NCBI GenBank assembly: GCA_003226295.1
Contig: CP029803.1
Coordinates: 230,226-294,225 of the forward strand
Reading direction: 5' to 3'
Length of the DNA stretch: 64,000 nt
Source: Candidatus Moanabacter tarae
GTDB lineage: Bacteria; Verrucomicrobiota; Verrucomicrobiia; Opitutales; UBA2987
Shown: one piece after another, positions 44,687 to 54,647 of the stretch
Numbering within the stretch: the stretch's first letter is position 1
Layout of the letters: every line of letters starts with the position of its first letter
Position numbers and translations under genes: made by a program
Notes under the pieces: generated by a model
What the model saw: only the letters and a program-made list of their open reading frames with translations
Told to the model about the DNA's origin: nothing
Databases searched by the model: none

Positions 44687-46186
44687 TTATTCCGCATCAG
44701 GTTCCCAGATCGGATTCTTCTGAGCTTCAAAGAACCCCTCATTTGTAGGCCGTAATTTCCAGATCTCAATCTTTCGAAAAGTTATACTGGTGCCGAAGCA
44801 ATAGGCCGATAGGCCATTGGCGGATTGGTAGTCCGCATATGTAGTCAGAACCGCTTGGCGGTTGGATGCGAAAACCTCTACGAGATACTTGTCAATGAAT
44901 ATGCGCAAATCGAGGTCTTCTTTATCCGAAAGATTCGACACATCGAATGGAGCTTCTACTGTGCCCAGCCGGATGGTGCGTGTTTCAGGGTGAATGACGA
45001 TGGGCAGTCCGTCGTTCTCGTCGTTGGTAAAGAGCAGAACTCCGAAGCGTTTTCTTAAAGTTTGCTTGTGGTCTATGGTAATCCTAATCTCAAAAGCGTC
45101 TCCATCGAGATTGGTTATTTTTTGGAGACCCTTGTTGTCGTGGGCAGGTCGGTCTGGCGATGAGACTGTAATTTCTTTGAGAATCTTTGCACTGTAACGT
45201 AAAGATTCCAATTCTCGTAGAGGTTGTATGCGTAGTGATCCATCGTCCGCTAGTTTCAATTCGCGCGGAAGCGATTGAATTGACTTTAAGTTCAGTGGTG
45301 GATCCGCAGTACAAAGCCAAGCCCACATAATCCTTCGTCCGTCAGCCGCAAGCAGGCTTTCTGGAGCGAAGAAATCGCGATATTCAGTTTTTATGATTCC
45401 TTGATGCGGCCGTTTCCAATTCATCCGCTCGTGGGTTTCCGGAACAAACTGCTCCACCTCAGGATCCCACTCGCCAAGATAGTAACGGCAGCCGAATTGG
45501 TGGCTGATGCACAGCAACATCCATTTGCCACCAAGTTCAAAGAAATTAGCGCACGAGACATCTTCTCCGATTGCAACATCAGGAAGATGGTGTTTGAACA
45601 TCGGACCAACATAGGCCCAATTTTTTAGGTCGGTAGATTTAAACAGAGGGACGTCGTTAGCAGCCGAAAAAGCGTAGTAGGTATCGCCGATCAGGAAGCA
45701 GTCAGGATCTCCGAGAAGGTTAATATCCTTGCCGGAAGGCCCACCTTTCGGAAGCACTGGGAAAGGCTTTTCCCAGCAACTTAGACGATTGTTTTTAGCG
45801 ACAATGATGTAGCTATTCCGGGGATTTGAAAGTCCAGCGTAAATAGCTGCCGGCCTTCCCTCTTTGGTGAAGAACCCAGTGCCACTGAACATGCCGTGGC
45901 CTGTAAAGGAGGGCTGTAATTTGGTCGGCTCCCAAGTCCAGTGCAACATGTCGGGGCTGGTTACATGGATGAAAGAGTAAGATCTTACCTTATCTTGGGG
46001 CCTGTAGACCCTCGAGGGTTGTTCGCCATGCCAAGGATGACGAAGGATATAGTGAAGATGATAGGTGCCATCCAAGAAATAGGCGGGGTTGGGATCACCA
46101 GGTGCGCTGTCTCCTCCAGGATGCATGAGGTGGAAGTTAAGCGCTAACTCCTTTGATACGTATTGAGACTTTTCTTCAATGCTCAT
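44687..46186 (-). CDS. Glycoside hydrolase family 32-like protein (fructan or sucrose-active type)
   Basis: The 499-residue protein shows a GH32 five-bladed propeller pattern: PGDPNPAYFLDGTYHLHY with the nucleophile D31 (family WMNDPNG), LLGDPDCF with the stabiliser D160 (family RDP) and GEDVSCANFFELGGK with the acid/base E208 (family ECP), followed by a C-terminal beta-sandwich (from about 350). The sequence around D31 departs from the classical motif. No signal peptide is visible, so it is probably cytosolic. GH32 enzymes hydrolyse beta-fructosides, but such divergent cytosolic members may have other substrates. Confidence 0.85.
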   Translation of the reverse strand: MSIEEKSQYVSKELALNFHLMHPGGDSAPGDPNPAYFLDGTYHLHYILRHPWHGEQPSRVYRPQDKVRSYSFIHVTSPDMLHWTWEPTKLQPSFTGHGMFSGTGFFTKEGRPAAIYAGLSNPRNSYIIVAKNNRLSCWEKPFPVLPKGGPSGKDINLLGDPDCFLIGDTYYAFSAANDVPLFKSTDLKNWAYVGPMFKHHLPDVAIGEDVSCANFFELGGKWMLLCISHQFGCRYYLGEWDPEVEQFVPETHERMNWKRPHQGIIKTEYRDFFAPESLLAADGRRIMWAWLCTADPPLNLKSIQSLPRELKLADDGSLRIQPLRELESLRYSAKILKEITVSSPDRPAHDNKGLQKITNLDGDAFEIRITIDHKQTLRKRFGVLLFTNDENDGLPIVIHPETRTIRLGTVEAPFDVSNLSDKEDLDLRIFIDKYLVEVFASNRQAVLTTYADYQSANGLSAYCFGTSITFRKIEIWKLRPTNEGFFEAQKNPIWEPDAE

Positions 46187-46514
46187 TGTTTTATTAGTCT
46201 AGTTGAGCGCGAATATTGAAACATTTTAATGTCATAATCAGAATAGGACAAGGCTCATATTGGTTGGGAATTTCTCCGTTTGGCGCTACTCAGGTATTTC
46301 CCGATTATAAATTAAAAGAAAGTTTAGTTCTGTGGTCTTCGTCCCGAGTACCTTGAAGCGATATCCTAGCAATTGCGAATACCATTACTAAAAAGGTTTG
46401 CTTACAAGTTTATAAAGTTAAGCCTTAGAGACAGAGAATTTGAATCGTTTGAGGAGGTTGCGCTGACACCTTAACCGGACCGGTTGCGTTTATTTGACTA
46501 AATAGATTTTCTAC
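46187..46514. other. Intergenic region between divergent genes
   Basis: No gene or repeat is recognised. It separates the GH32 and SDR genes and must hold their promoters. Confidence 0.45.
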
Positions 46515-47303
46515 ATGATGGATAGTCTTAAGGACAAGGTTGCTTTCGTTTCCGGTGGGTCACGGGGAATAGGATTTGCCTGTGCAATGCGTCTTGCATC
46601 TGGAGGTGCCAATGTGTTTCTTGTGTCCTCAAACCCTAAGAAGCTGAAACTTTCGGCGGAAGCGATTCGAAAAAAAAACGAAACGCTAGTGGAAATCCAT
46701 GCCGCTGATTTACGTCTTTTGGAAGGATGTGAAGCAGCAGTGGGTTCATTCTTGAAAGCTTTCGGGAAGTGTGACATTTTAATTAATTCGGCTGGAGCCA
46801 CCAAAGCTGGTAAATTCATGGATCAGCCAGATGAGGAAATGTTAGATGGTTTCTCTCTAAAGTTTCACTCCGCAGTCCGACTGTGCCGTCTATTGTGGTC
46901 GGAATTGAAGAAGACTAAGGGCTGTGTCATCAATATCGTAGGAGGGATGGCTCGTACCCCGACTAACGACTTCCTTGTTGGCGGCGCGGTAAATGCTGCC
47001 TTAGCAAACTTTTCCAAGGGGCTGGCGAACCAAGGATTGATTGATGACGTCAATGTTAACTGGATTAACCCAGGATTGACTGAAACCGAACGCTCTCAAG
47101 CTATATTTGAGAAACGGGCACATCTGCAAAACAAGAGTGTCCAGGATATTCGTCAGGATGCGATTGTTTCAGATGGGTTGCGTCGACTAGGGCGACCAGA
47201 AGATATTTCTGAATTGGTTGCCTACTTGTGCGGCCCCCACGCACGCCATATCCATGGAACGGGGATTTCAGTAGATGGGGGTGGAAGCAAAGGTTATTAT
47301 TGA
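46515..47303 (+). CDS. SDR-fold protein lacking the catalytic Tyr-Lys pair
   Basis: The 262-residue protein has the classical SDR cofactor motif (SGGSRGIG), ILINSAGAT and the C-terminal ISVDGGG. At the active site, where SDRs carry Y-x-x-x-K, it reads GGAVNAAL, with Gly and Asn aligned to Tyr and Lys. Proteins of this divergent subgroup keep the fold but cannot use the standard mechanism. The following DapA-family gene starts 116 bases later. Whether the protein binds NAD(P) catalytically or in a regulatory role is open. Confidence 0.85.
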   Translation: MMDSLKDKVAFVSGGSRGIGFACAMRLASGGANVFLVSSNPKKLKLSAEAIRKKNETLVEIHAADLRLLEGCEAAVGSFLKAFGKCDILINSAGATKAGKFMDQPDEEMLDGFSLKFHSAVRLCRLLWSELKKTKGCVINIVGGMARTPTNDFLVGGAVNAALANFSKGLANQGLIDDVNVNWINPGLTETERSQAIFEKRAHLQNKSVQDIRQDAIVSDGLRRLGRPEDISELVAYLCGPHARHIHGTGISVDGGGSKGYY

Positions 47304-47419
47304 GAATAACAGTATTGATACAGGGTGGGTATTAACATGTTCTGTATAGGTGCCTCGACAAAAGTGAAGATTCTTGGCATCACCGATTCTGACTTAAGAT
47401 TGAGGAAAGGATAATTAAC

Positions 47420-48304
47420 GTGCTAGAGTTTAAAGGAGTTTACCCAGCAAGCATTACACCTATGAGTCCGGAGGGTAGCCTCAACGAGGAGGTGTTTTGC
47501 AAGGTAATGGAGTTCAATATTGAAGCTGGCGTCCATGGGTTTTGGGTAGCGGGCGGTGCTGGAGAGAGTGTTTTATTGGACGATGACGAGAATAAGAGAA
47601 TAGCTAAGCTCGCCGTGGGCCAGGCAAGAGGAAGGGCGAAAAATATAATGCATGTCGGGGCTCCGACAACGAAGCGGGCGGCTTATATGGCCGAGCATGC
47701 TGCGGGGGCTGGGGTCGATGCCATTTGTTGTGTGCCCCCATTTTTCTCTAAAACGAGTGAGAAGGGAATTGTAGAGCACTATAGGGTAATAGGCGCCGCC
47801 GCAAATCTGCCCCTCTTTGTTTACAATCTTCCGGAATGCACGGGAGTCGAGATAACCCCCGAATTGATGGGGAAAATCCAAGATGGCGTTCCACAATTGA
47901 CCGGACTCAAGCACTCTGCTCCAACTCTTTCTTATATCCGCGATTTCGCTAAGATGGGACTGTCTTGTTTTGTTGGGAATAGTAACCTAATGCTGCCAGC
48001 CCTAACTATTGGTGGGAGTGGCTGTATCGATGGACCGCTGAATGTAGCGCCTGAATTCTGGCTCGAAATTTGGAATGCATATCAGGAGGGAGATTTGAAG
48101 CGCGCAGAGGATGCTCAGGCCCGCGCTACGGAAGTGAGCAACTTCGAACTCGAAGGACTATACCACGCTAGCCTTAAAACGGCCTTGAGCGAGAGACTCG
48201 GAGTCGAATGTGGGGAACCTCGCCCACCGCAGCCAGCTTTGACCTCAGAAGAACGCGAAATCCTGAAGGGCAATCTCGTAAAGCTCGGGTTATTAAAGCA
48301 ATAG
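47420..48304 (+). CDS. DapA-family (dihydrodipicolinate synthase/N-acetylneuraminate lyase) aldolase
   Basis: The 294-residue class I aldolase has the Schiff-base Lys K164 in TGLKHSAP and Tyr Y135 in FVYNLP. GGAGES corresponds to the GTTGE loop. The start is GTG at 47420 preceded by GAGGAAAGG ten bases upstream. Catabolic members cleave 2-keto-3-deoxy acids, sialic acid or hydroxyproline intermediates, whereas DapA makes a lysine precursor. Its neighbours (a divergent SDR and GH32) suggest a catabolic role rather than lysine synthesis. Confidence 0.87.
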   Translation: MLEFKGVYPASITPMSPEGSLNEEVFCKVMEFNIEAGVHGFWVAGGAGESVLLDDDENKRIAKLAVGQARGRAKNIMHVGAPTTKRAAYMAEHAAGAGVDAICCVPPFFSKTSEKGIVEHYRVIGAAANLPLFVYNLPECTGVEITPELMGKIQDGVPQLTGLKHSAPTLSYIRDFAKMGLSCFVGNSNLMLPALTIGGSGCIDGPLNVAPEFWLEIWNAYQEGDLKRAEDAQARATEVSNFELEGLYHASLKTALSERLGVECGEPRPPQPALTSEEREILKGNLVKLGLLKQ

Positions 48305-48434
48305 TGAGAACTGCCTTTTCGCGTGAATAGAGCAAGGTGCCTGCATTTAAGTGGAATCTTCAAAACAGGCTATTAAGCCTTCTTAATTCTCTCAAATTAA
48401 GTTTCTTAACTAGTTGATGGGAAAACTGTTAAGG

Positions 48435-48511
48435 TGGTGGGAGATACTGGACTCGAACCAGTGACCTCTTGCGTGTGAAGCAAGCGCTCTAACCAACTGA
48501 GCTAATCCCCC
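48435..48511 (-). tRNA. tRNA-Val (CAC)
   Basis: The minus-strand cloverleaf has acceptor arms GGGGGAT and ATCTCCC (one G-U), D-arm GCTC/GAGC, anticodon stem CTTGC/GCAAG around TTCACAC with anticodon CAC, and T-arm ACTGG/CCAGT around TTCGAGT. The discriminator is A and CCA is encoded. Confidence 0.95.
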
Positions 48512-48682
48512 GGAATTCCACTGGCACAAAATTCTAGCGACGTTGCTTCGCGGTAGGGAGGGTGTTCCTAGTCTCCTAGCAGGGAGGTAAACATGCCAAC
48601 GATGTGACGGGCAAGAGCAAAATTGGAGGGAATAGAAGACCTTTGACAGTGTGCTGATTCTTTGATTGGAAGAAAAAGAAAG

Positions 48683-49705
48683 ATGAAAAAAGCATTGATA
48701 ACAGGAATTACGGGGCAGGATGGTTCTTATCTGGCAGAGTTTTTGTTAGAGAAAGGATATGAGGTGCATGGGATCAAGCGCAGATCGTCGACTATTAGTA
48801 CCTCTCGAATTGACCACCTCTACCAGGATCCTCACATCAATGGTAACCGTTTGTTTCTTCATTACGGGGATCTTGCAGATAGCGTCCATTTAGTGAAGCT
48901 GCTGTATGATTTAACTCCGGATGAGATCTATAACCTTGGTGCCCAAAGTCATGTGCGAGTCTCATTTGATATCCCTTTGTATACTGGTGATGTGACTGGT
49001 TTGAGTACGGTACGGATTCTGGAAGCGATTCGGGAGGCGGGGTTAGAGGGGAGAATCCGTTTTTATCAGGCTTCTTCATCCGAGATGTTTGGAAAGGTTC
49101 ATGAGGTTCCTCAGTCGGAGACAACTCCTTTCCATCCGCGTTCTCCATACGGCTGCGCTAAGGTTTTTTCCTATTGGCTGACGGTTAATTACCGTGAGGC
49201 CTATAAGCTCCATGCAAGTAATGGGATCCTTTTTAATCACGAGTCTCCTAGAAGGGGCGAGACCTTTGTAACCCGTAAGATTAGTCGTGCTGCAACGCGG
49301 ATTAAAATGGGGCTACAGAGTAAGCTCTACATGGGTAATCTCGATGCCCGTAGGGATTGGGGCTACGCTCCAGAGTATGTGGAGGCGATGTGGTTGATGC
49401 TTCAGCAGGACGATCCAGACGATTATGTGATTGCTACTAATGAAACGCACTCGGTTAAGGAGTTCTGCGAGGTCGCATTCGAGCTTCTCGATCTGGATTG
49501 GAAGTCCTACGTCGAGCACGATTCAAGGTATGAGAGACCTTCGGAGGTAGATCTGCTGATCGGTAATGCATCGAAAGCGAAAAAGAAACTGAATTGGGAG
49601 CCAAAGGTTACATTCGAGGGCCTGGTCAAGATTATGGTCGAATCCGATCTGGCGCTGGCCAAAAAGGAGCTCGCATATCAACAGGCTACTGCGGAGGTTT
49701 CTTAG
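48683..49705 (+). CDS. gmd: GDP-mannose 4,6-dehydratase
   Basis: The 340-residue protein, read from the ATG at 48683 (a TTG at 48662 would add seven residues), begins [61 protein letters not shown] (active-site Tyr and Lys) and [15 protein letters not shown] are hallmarks of Gmd. It converts GDP-mannose to GDP-4-keto-6-deoxymannose, the first step to GDP-L-fucose. GDP-L-fucose synthase follows 228 bases later. The pathway feeds surface polysaccharide or glycan synthesis. No glycosyltransferase is adjacent. Confidence 0.95.
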   Translation: MKKALITGITGQDGSYLAEFLLEKGYEVHGIKRRSSTISTSRIDHLYQDPHINGNRLFLHYGDLADSVHLVKLLYDLTPDEIYNLGAQSHVRVSFDIPLYTGDVTGLSTVRILEAIREAGLEGRIRFYQASSSEMFGKVHEVPQSETTPFHPRSPYGCAKVFSYWLTVNYREAYKLHASNGILFNHESPRRGETFVTRKISRAATRIKMGLQSKLYMGNLDARRDWGYAPEYVEAMWLMLQQDDPDDYVIATNETHSVKEFCEVAFELLDLDWKSYVEHDSRYERPSEVDLLIGNASKAKKKLNWEPKVTFEGLVKIMVESDLALAKKELAYQQATAEVS

Positions 49706-49933
49706 TTCACAAGGATTGCTGCGTGCTCCGGTTTGGGTGGAGATTACATCCAGATGCAGAACTGACGTTATTAATGGATGTATTGAGAGGAGGATAAAAA
49801 ATCCTAAGGAGCAAAGACAAAGGAGAAAACTTGGATGATTTTCTAGAATGGATATTTTTAGGAACTTTTTAGAATTTGAGCGAATGTGGTTTAGAATTGA
49901 GCGGGGCGTTTGTACCTGATTTAAAGGAGTGGG

Positions 49934-50884
49934 ATGGAAAAGGAAGATAGAGTCTATGTTGCCGGGAGTCGGGGCATGGTCGGGTCGGCGCTGATGCGGA
50001 AGTTGATAGAATCAGGGTTTAAGAATCTGCTGACCCAGACTCGAGAGGAATTGGATCTTTGTGATGCTAGCGCTGTAAATCGATTCTTCGAGAAGGAGGA
50101 GCCTGAGATCGTCATCGTGGCTGCTGCTAAGGTTGGAGGTATCCAAGCGAATGCGACCTATCCTGCGGAATTTCTTCGCGTTAACCTCTCGATTGCACTT
50201 AACATGGTCGAAGCAGCGTATCGGTACGCGTCAAAGCGTCTGCTTTTTCTGGGCAGTTCTTGCATTTACCCGCGCGAGGCGACTCAACCGATAGTGGAAG
50301 AGTCCCTTCTCGAGAGCCCTTTGGAACCGACCAATGAGGCTTACGCTATAGCAAAGATTGCTGGGCTTAAACTCTGTCAAAAGTATCGGGAGCAGTTTGG
50401 GGTCCTCTTTCACTCCGCTATGCCTACTAACCTTTATGGTCCAGGAGACAACTATCACTTGGGAAATAGCCATGTGATTCCAGCTTTGATCCGTAAATTC
50501 CATGAGGCCAAGGTGCGTCGTGATCCTTCAGTTGTGATTTGGGGAACTGGACGGCCGAAACGCGAATTCATGCATGTTGACGATCTTGCAGATGCTATTC
50601 TTCATTTACTTAACCTTGAGAATCCGCCGGATTGGATTAATTTAGGATCCGGAAAGGATCTGAGCATCTTAGAGTTGGCGAAAACTATTAGGAAAGTAGT
50701 AGGGTACGAAGGAGAAATCGAGTTTGATACCTCCAAGCCAGATGGTCCGATGAGAAAGCTGCTAGACATCTCACGCCTCAAAGAGACCGGATGGTTCCCA
50801 AAGATCGGATTGGAGAAAGGTCTGACATCGACCTACGCAGATTTTGTATATGAATTGGAAAAAGAAGTGCTGAGAATGGTTTAG
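49934..50884 (+). CDS. fcl: GDP-L-fucose synthase
   Basis: The 316-residue protein starts with [14 protein letters not shown] and has the characteristic [39 protein letters not shown] (Tyr and Lys of the SDR triad) and [13 protein letters not shown] segments. It performs the epimerisation and NADPH reduction that turn GDP-4-keto-6-deoxymannose into GDP-L-fucose. It follows gmd on the same strand, so the pair supplies activated fucose. An AAAGGAG ten bases upstream supports the ATG at 49934. Confidence 0.95.
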   Translation: MEKEDRVYVAGSRGMVGSALMRKLIESGFKNLLTQTREELDLCDASAVNRFFEKEEPEIVIVAAAKVGGIQANATYPAEFLRVNLSIALNMVEAAYRYASKRLLFLGSSCIYPREATQPIVEESLLESPLEPTNEAYAIAKIAGLKLCQKYREQFGVLFHSAMPTNLYGPGDNYHLGNSHVIPALIRKFHEAKVRRDPSVVIWGTGRPKREFMHVDDLADAILHLLNLENPPDWINLGSGKDLSILELAKTIRKVVGYEGEIEFDTSKPDGPMRKLLDISRLKETGWFPKIGLEKGLTSTYADFVYELEKEVLRMV

Positions 50885-50986
50885 AGATCAGTAGGTTGCT
50901 CTAGTGAAACCTGATAGGATTCAAGGTCGCTTACGGCTTTTCTAGCCGATCCTTTGGTTTCCCTTCGTGGTGTCTGTCTGTCGATG

Positions 50987-51544
50987 TCAGTTGGTAACTA
51001 TCGCGACACCAGCTTCTTTCATTTCTTCAATTGAGTTTGGGATATCATCAGGTTTGAGTCCGACGCCTCGACAAGCATGGAGAAGCACGCGGGTTTTGAA
51101 GCCGGCCTTTTGGACAGCCTCAATGGCAGTTGCTCTGACACAATAATCTGTCGCTACACCGACAATGTCCACCTCGTCAATTTGATTAGTTAGGAGAAGC
51201 TCTGCTAGTCCATTGCTGTGCCCTTGTTCATCATAGAATCCACTGTAGCTATCAGCATTTCTGGTAAATCCCTTTTTAATCACCGCGTGGACATTCTTTG
51301 TGTCAAAAGAGGGGTGAAGTTCAGCGCCGCGTGTCTCCGCAACGCAGTGGACGGGCCAGCTTTTAAATGAGATATGGTCTTTGGGATGCCAGTCTTGGGT
51401 CGCGACTACGTAACTGTATTCGCCTTCCGCGGCTAGCTGATTGATAAAACCCAGGATCTCATCCGCTCCCTTCACGGCAAGCGCGCCACCTGGCATAAAG
51501 TCATTGTTGAGATCGACGATGATCAATGCGCTTCGGAACGGCAT
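50987..51544 (-). CDS. pncA: Nicotinamidase
   Basis: The 185-residue protein has the isochorismatase-like fold with the nicotinamidase triad: D11 (VDLNNDF), K90 (VIKKGF) and C135 (ATDYCVRAT). TQDWHP (D51, H53) binds the metal, and WPVHC is a family signature. It hydrolyses nicotinamide to nicotinate. The gene directly upstream on the same strand encodes nicotinate phosphoribosyltransferase (86-base gap), which consumes the product. Together they form the two-step Preiss-Handler entry to NAD. Confidence 0.93.
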   Translation of the reverse strand: MPFRSALIIVDLNNDFMPGGALAVKGADEILGFINQLAAEGEYSYVVATQDWHPKDHISFKSWPVHCVAETRGAELHPSFDTKNVHAVIKKGFTRNADSYSGFYDEQGHSNGLAELLLTNQIDEVDIVGVATDYCVRATAIEAVQKAGFKTRVLLHACRGVGLKPDDIPNSIEEMKEAGVAIVTN

Positions 51545-51630
51545 ACAAAGTGCAAATTTGAGTACTCAAATCTAGACGATTAAATGAAGGACTAAGAGTC
51601 AAGGTGGGAATGTTTTGAAAGAGGCGATTG

Positions 51631-52827
51631 TTATACCGGTGCATTAGTTGGAGATCCTCCCAACGCCTGTTTAATGGTCGCGAGCGATTCTTCGATTGCT
51701 TTTGGAAGACCACTTGCCTTATGCGGATTATCGCTAATTTTGGTGACGGGGCGCCCGTTGATTTGGGTCAATTTAATCACTATATCGAGTGCTGGGCTCC
51801 CAGGGAAGTCATTGGTGAAGTGATTTCCGATTCCAAAAAGGGGCTGGATGTTGCTCCCGACTCTTCGCTGTATGGCGATGGCGCGTTCGACGGTTAGATT
51901 GTCGCTAAATATAGCTGTTTTGGTCGATGGATCGATTCCCTCACAACGGTAGAAGCTAATCACGTTCTGAGCAAAAGAAAAAGGATCCCCACTGTCATGG
52001 CGTACTCCTTCGTACTGTCGAGCTAGAGGACCGGAAAATTCCTTCAGAAAGAGTTTGGTTGTGTAGGTATCGGTGAGAGCAATGAGAAGCTTGTTTCCGT
52101 AGACATTCCTCCAAGCCTGAAGGGCTTCACGATTTGCTCCAGAGATACCATAAATTCCCGCATGAGCTATGATCCATTCATGTGCCATAGTTCCGATGGG
52201 CGTAATTCCAAATTCCCTGGCTAGATACATATTGCTGGTACCTAGAAAACAGCCTTTCTGACCCTTCTTTAATTTAGTGAAGGCATCAATAACGGTTTGA
52301 TGTACGGCTAAGCTACGTCTTCGCCTGGTCCCGAAATCACTAAATTGGCAACCGGCTTGTGCCAGTTTATTCCCTTTTTCACTGGATTTCTCACGATAGT
52401 GACCGAGATTTCTATCCCATCCCTTCCTGATCTTGGTAAAGTAAATTTCATTAATGAGGGCCATCAGGGGAACTTCCCAGAGAATGGTTTCCAACCATGA
52501 GCCTGAGATATCGATTTCAAGGCTCAAATTTCTAGAAAGTCGTATGTTGATCTTTGAAGGATCCAGTTTAAACGAGGTAAGAAATTCAATAAATTCCTTT
52601 CTGAATAATCCTGTATTCTCTAGCCAATCTCTCTCATCGCTACGGAAACCTAATTTGCTAAAGACCGAGAGTTCATCTCTAAGGCGATCGCAGAATGATT
52701 CGGTGAATAGGTTGTTTGGTTGGCGGTTAATCAACTCGTAGGTGGCTTTCTCATGGCGATATTTTTGCCAAACAGCCTGCATCATGGTCATTTTGTAGAG
52801 GTCGTTATCGAGAAGACTTAAGATCAT
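51631..52827 (-). CDS. pncB: Nicotinate phosphoribosyltransferase
   Basis: The 398-residue protein begins MILSLLDNDLYKMTMMQAVW, the family's N-terminal signature. FSDFGTRRRRSLAVHQ and PIGTMAHEWI contain phosphoribosyl-pyrophosphate and catalytic His regions, and VRHDSGDPF and FSDNLT follow. It condenses nicotinate with PRPP to nicotinate mononucleotide, usually with ATP hydrolysis. Length matches the bacterial enzyme (about 400). It is cotranscribed with pncA by position. Confidence 0.94.
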   Translation of the reverse strand: MILSLLDNDLYKMTMMQAVWQKYRHEKATYELINRQPNNLFTESFCDRLRDELSVFSKLGFRSDERDWLENTGLFRKEFIEFLTSFKLDPSKINIRLSRNLSLEIDISGSWLETILWEVPLMALINEIYFTKIRKGWDRNLGHYREKSSEKGNKLAQAGCQFSDFGTRRRRSLAVHQTVIDAFTKLKKGQKGCFLGTSNMYLAREFGITPIGTMAHEWIIAHAGIYGISGANREALQAWRNVYGNKLLIALTDTYTTKLFLKEFSGPLARQYEGVRHDSGDPFSFAQNVISFYRCEGIDPSTKTAIFSDNLTVERAIAIQRRVGSNIQPLFGIGNHFTNDFPGSPALDIVIKLTQINGRPVTKISDNPHKASGLPKAIEESLATIKQALGGSPTNAPV

Positions 52828-53066
52828 ATGATTGGAAATTTGAATTAGACTTAAATCATAGATTATACATGGGAACGATCGTCGAAATTGTAAGTGTGAT
52901 CGAAACTTTAAGGATATTGAATGTCGACCGGTTCCAAAGTTTCACCAGAAGAAGGTGCAATTGACCTAAGATTGGAATCATTTTGTAAAGTTGAGAGACT
53001 TTTTGCTTGTTCCACCGTATTGGTTCTCCGATATTTCGGTTTCGAACTTAAAGGAATCTTAGTCAA

Positions 53067-54041
53067 ATGAAACTCGTATCTTATACCCATAAGGGTTCCA
53101 ATTCAATAGGAGCCGTAATAGCTGAGGACAGTATATTGGTGGATCTGGCAGTTGCTGATCAAACCATCGCTAGAAGGGAGAAGCGGAAAGTGTATCCATT
53201 CTTTTCCGACATGATCTCGCTGCTTGAGGCGGGATCTAAAGGGATCGAAGCGGCGAAATCAGCCGTAGCTTCGGCTGTCAGGAGAGGTGGGGAGAATCCA
53301 ACAGCAGATGGCAAAAGGTTCCATCGTATAAGTTCCATTCGATTGAGGGCTCCCGTCCCTCATCCTCGTGCTATCTACTGTCTAGCAGGCAACTATCAGG
53401 ATCATATTGAGGAGGGTGGCAAGAGGATGCAGGTTCAGGATAAGGAGACGCCTCGAGTTTTTATGAAACCGCCTGCTACTACTGTTATTGGTCCTGGCGA
53501 TCGCATCAAAATACCTCCGATTGCTAACTCGATCGATTGGGAGGGCGAACTTGCTGTCGTGATGGGGCGGAAGGCGAAGGGAGTAAAGGCCTCTGCTGCG
53601 CTTCGCTATGTTGCCGGCTACACGGTTATGAATGATGTATCGGAGAGAAAATTGCTAATTAGAAAGCGTACTGAAAACCGGGAACGGGATCTTTGGTTCG
53701 ATTGGTTGAATGGTAAATGGCTAGACACTGCGGGTCCGCAGGGGCCGTGGATCGTGACAAAGGATGAGATTCCGGATCCACAGGTCTTGGATATCAGCAC
53801 CTACATTAATGGCGAGCGACGGCAGCACAATAATACTGGGCAAATGCTCTATCAGGTGGCTCAGATTATCGAGTATATATCGGCTTTCCTCACTCTTTTA
53901 CCGGGCGATCTCATTAGTACCGGGACAGTATCGGGAGTGGGGGCGACGACTGGCGAATTTTTGAAACCGGGTGACCGAGTTGAGATTGAGATTTCTGGAA
54001 TTGGAAGGCTCCGCAATCGGGTTGCTGCGAGTCGAAAATAA
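53067..54041 (+). CDS. Fumarylacetoacetate hydrolase-family protein
   Basis: The 324-residue protein has the FAH fold signature: IYCLAGNYQDHIEEGG, metal ligands in DWEGELAVVMGR, NDVSER, KWLDTAGPQGPW and a C-terminal STGTVSGVGATTG with LKPGDRVEIEISGIG. Members include 2-keto-3-deoxy-sugar-acid hydrolases, oxaloacetate decarboxylases and ureidoglycolate lyase-like enzymes. It probably acts on a 2,4-diketo or enol acid from sugar catabolism. A dehydrogenase-related protein starts 13 bases downstream, suggesting one operon. Confidence 0.88.
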   Translation: MKLVSYTHKGSNSIGAVIAEDSILVDLAVADQTIARREKRKVYPFFSDMISLLEAGSKGIEAAKSAVASAVRRGGENPTADGKRFHRISSIRLRAPVPHPRAIYCLAGNYQDHIEEGGKRMQVQDKETPRVFMKPPATTVIGPGDRIKIPPIANSIDWEGELAVVMGRKAKGVKASAALRYVAGYTVMNDVSERKLLIRKRTENRERDLWFDWLNGKWLDTAGPQGPWIVTKDEIPDPQVLDISTYINGERRQHNNTGQMLYQVAQIIEYISAFLTLLPGDLISTGTVSGVGATTGEFLKPGDRVEIEISGIGRLRNRVAASRK

Positions 54042-54054
54042 AGGTTTTCGGTCG

Positions 54055-54522
54055 ATGGAAGGTGTTCGATTATCTTATTGGGATTCCGTCGATCAAGGGG
54101 TCAAGAATGCTCTTTCAAATGGAAGAGTCGGAACCCCAGTATTTGTGCGGTGGACCCTTTTAACGGCAGTGGGAACAGAATTGGTCGACGGCTATATTTG
54201 CCTGATGGCTGAGAGAGTGATTAGTTGGTTCGGATCTGGCCCTGAACGGGTCTATTCGTTGCCAACCGATCGATCGGGTTTCCTTTCTGTAAGTGTGGAG
54301 TTCATTTCTGGGCAAACGGCATTGCTCACTGCCGGGCCATCTCAGGGGTGCCCTTCAGTGGATTTTTTCATGTTGGGTAGTGAAGGGGCTGCTTATAAAA
54401 GAGAAAATCAAATAGGTTTTGATCGTGAGGACTTTGAAAGCGAAGAATCGAATACTTCAAGGGTCATGAGAATGCTCGTGAAAGATTCCCTTTCTTCGGG
54501 GAACCCGGTGTGTGCGGTGTAA
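54055..54522 (+). CDS. Stand-alone Gfo/Idh/MocA C-terminal-domain-like protein
   Basis: The 155-residue protein (ATG at 54055, with AAAGG upstream) has no Rossmann motif. Its sequence (NGRVGTPVFVRWTLL, then LVDGYICLMAERVISWFG, SVSVEFISGQTALLTAG and FFMLGSEGAAYKREN) matches the alpha/beta substrate-binding domain that follows the nucleotide-binding domain in Gfo/Idh/MocA dehydrogenases. It could be a non-catalytic partner of the full dehydrogenase 125 bases downstream, or a truncated gene. Family assignment is by pattern only. Confidence 0.6.
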   Translation: MEGVRLSYWDSVDQGVKNALSNGRVGTPVFVRWTLLTAVGTELVDGYICLMAERVISWFGSGPERVYSLPTDRSGFLSVSVEFISGQTALLTAGPSQGCPSVDFFMLGSEGAAYKRENQIGFDREDFESEESNTSRVMRMLVKDSLSSGNPVCAV

Positions 54523-54647
54523 GGTGTTCAGCCTTCGCCTTTTTAGAGGTAATTCATTTCTATTTCCCAGAAGAGTGATCTCTTGGTTGAGGGGTTAAGT
54601 TAGTTGAAATCGATGAGTAATATGACGAAGAGAAAGAAGAAGATTAA

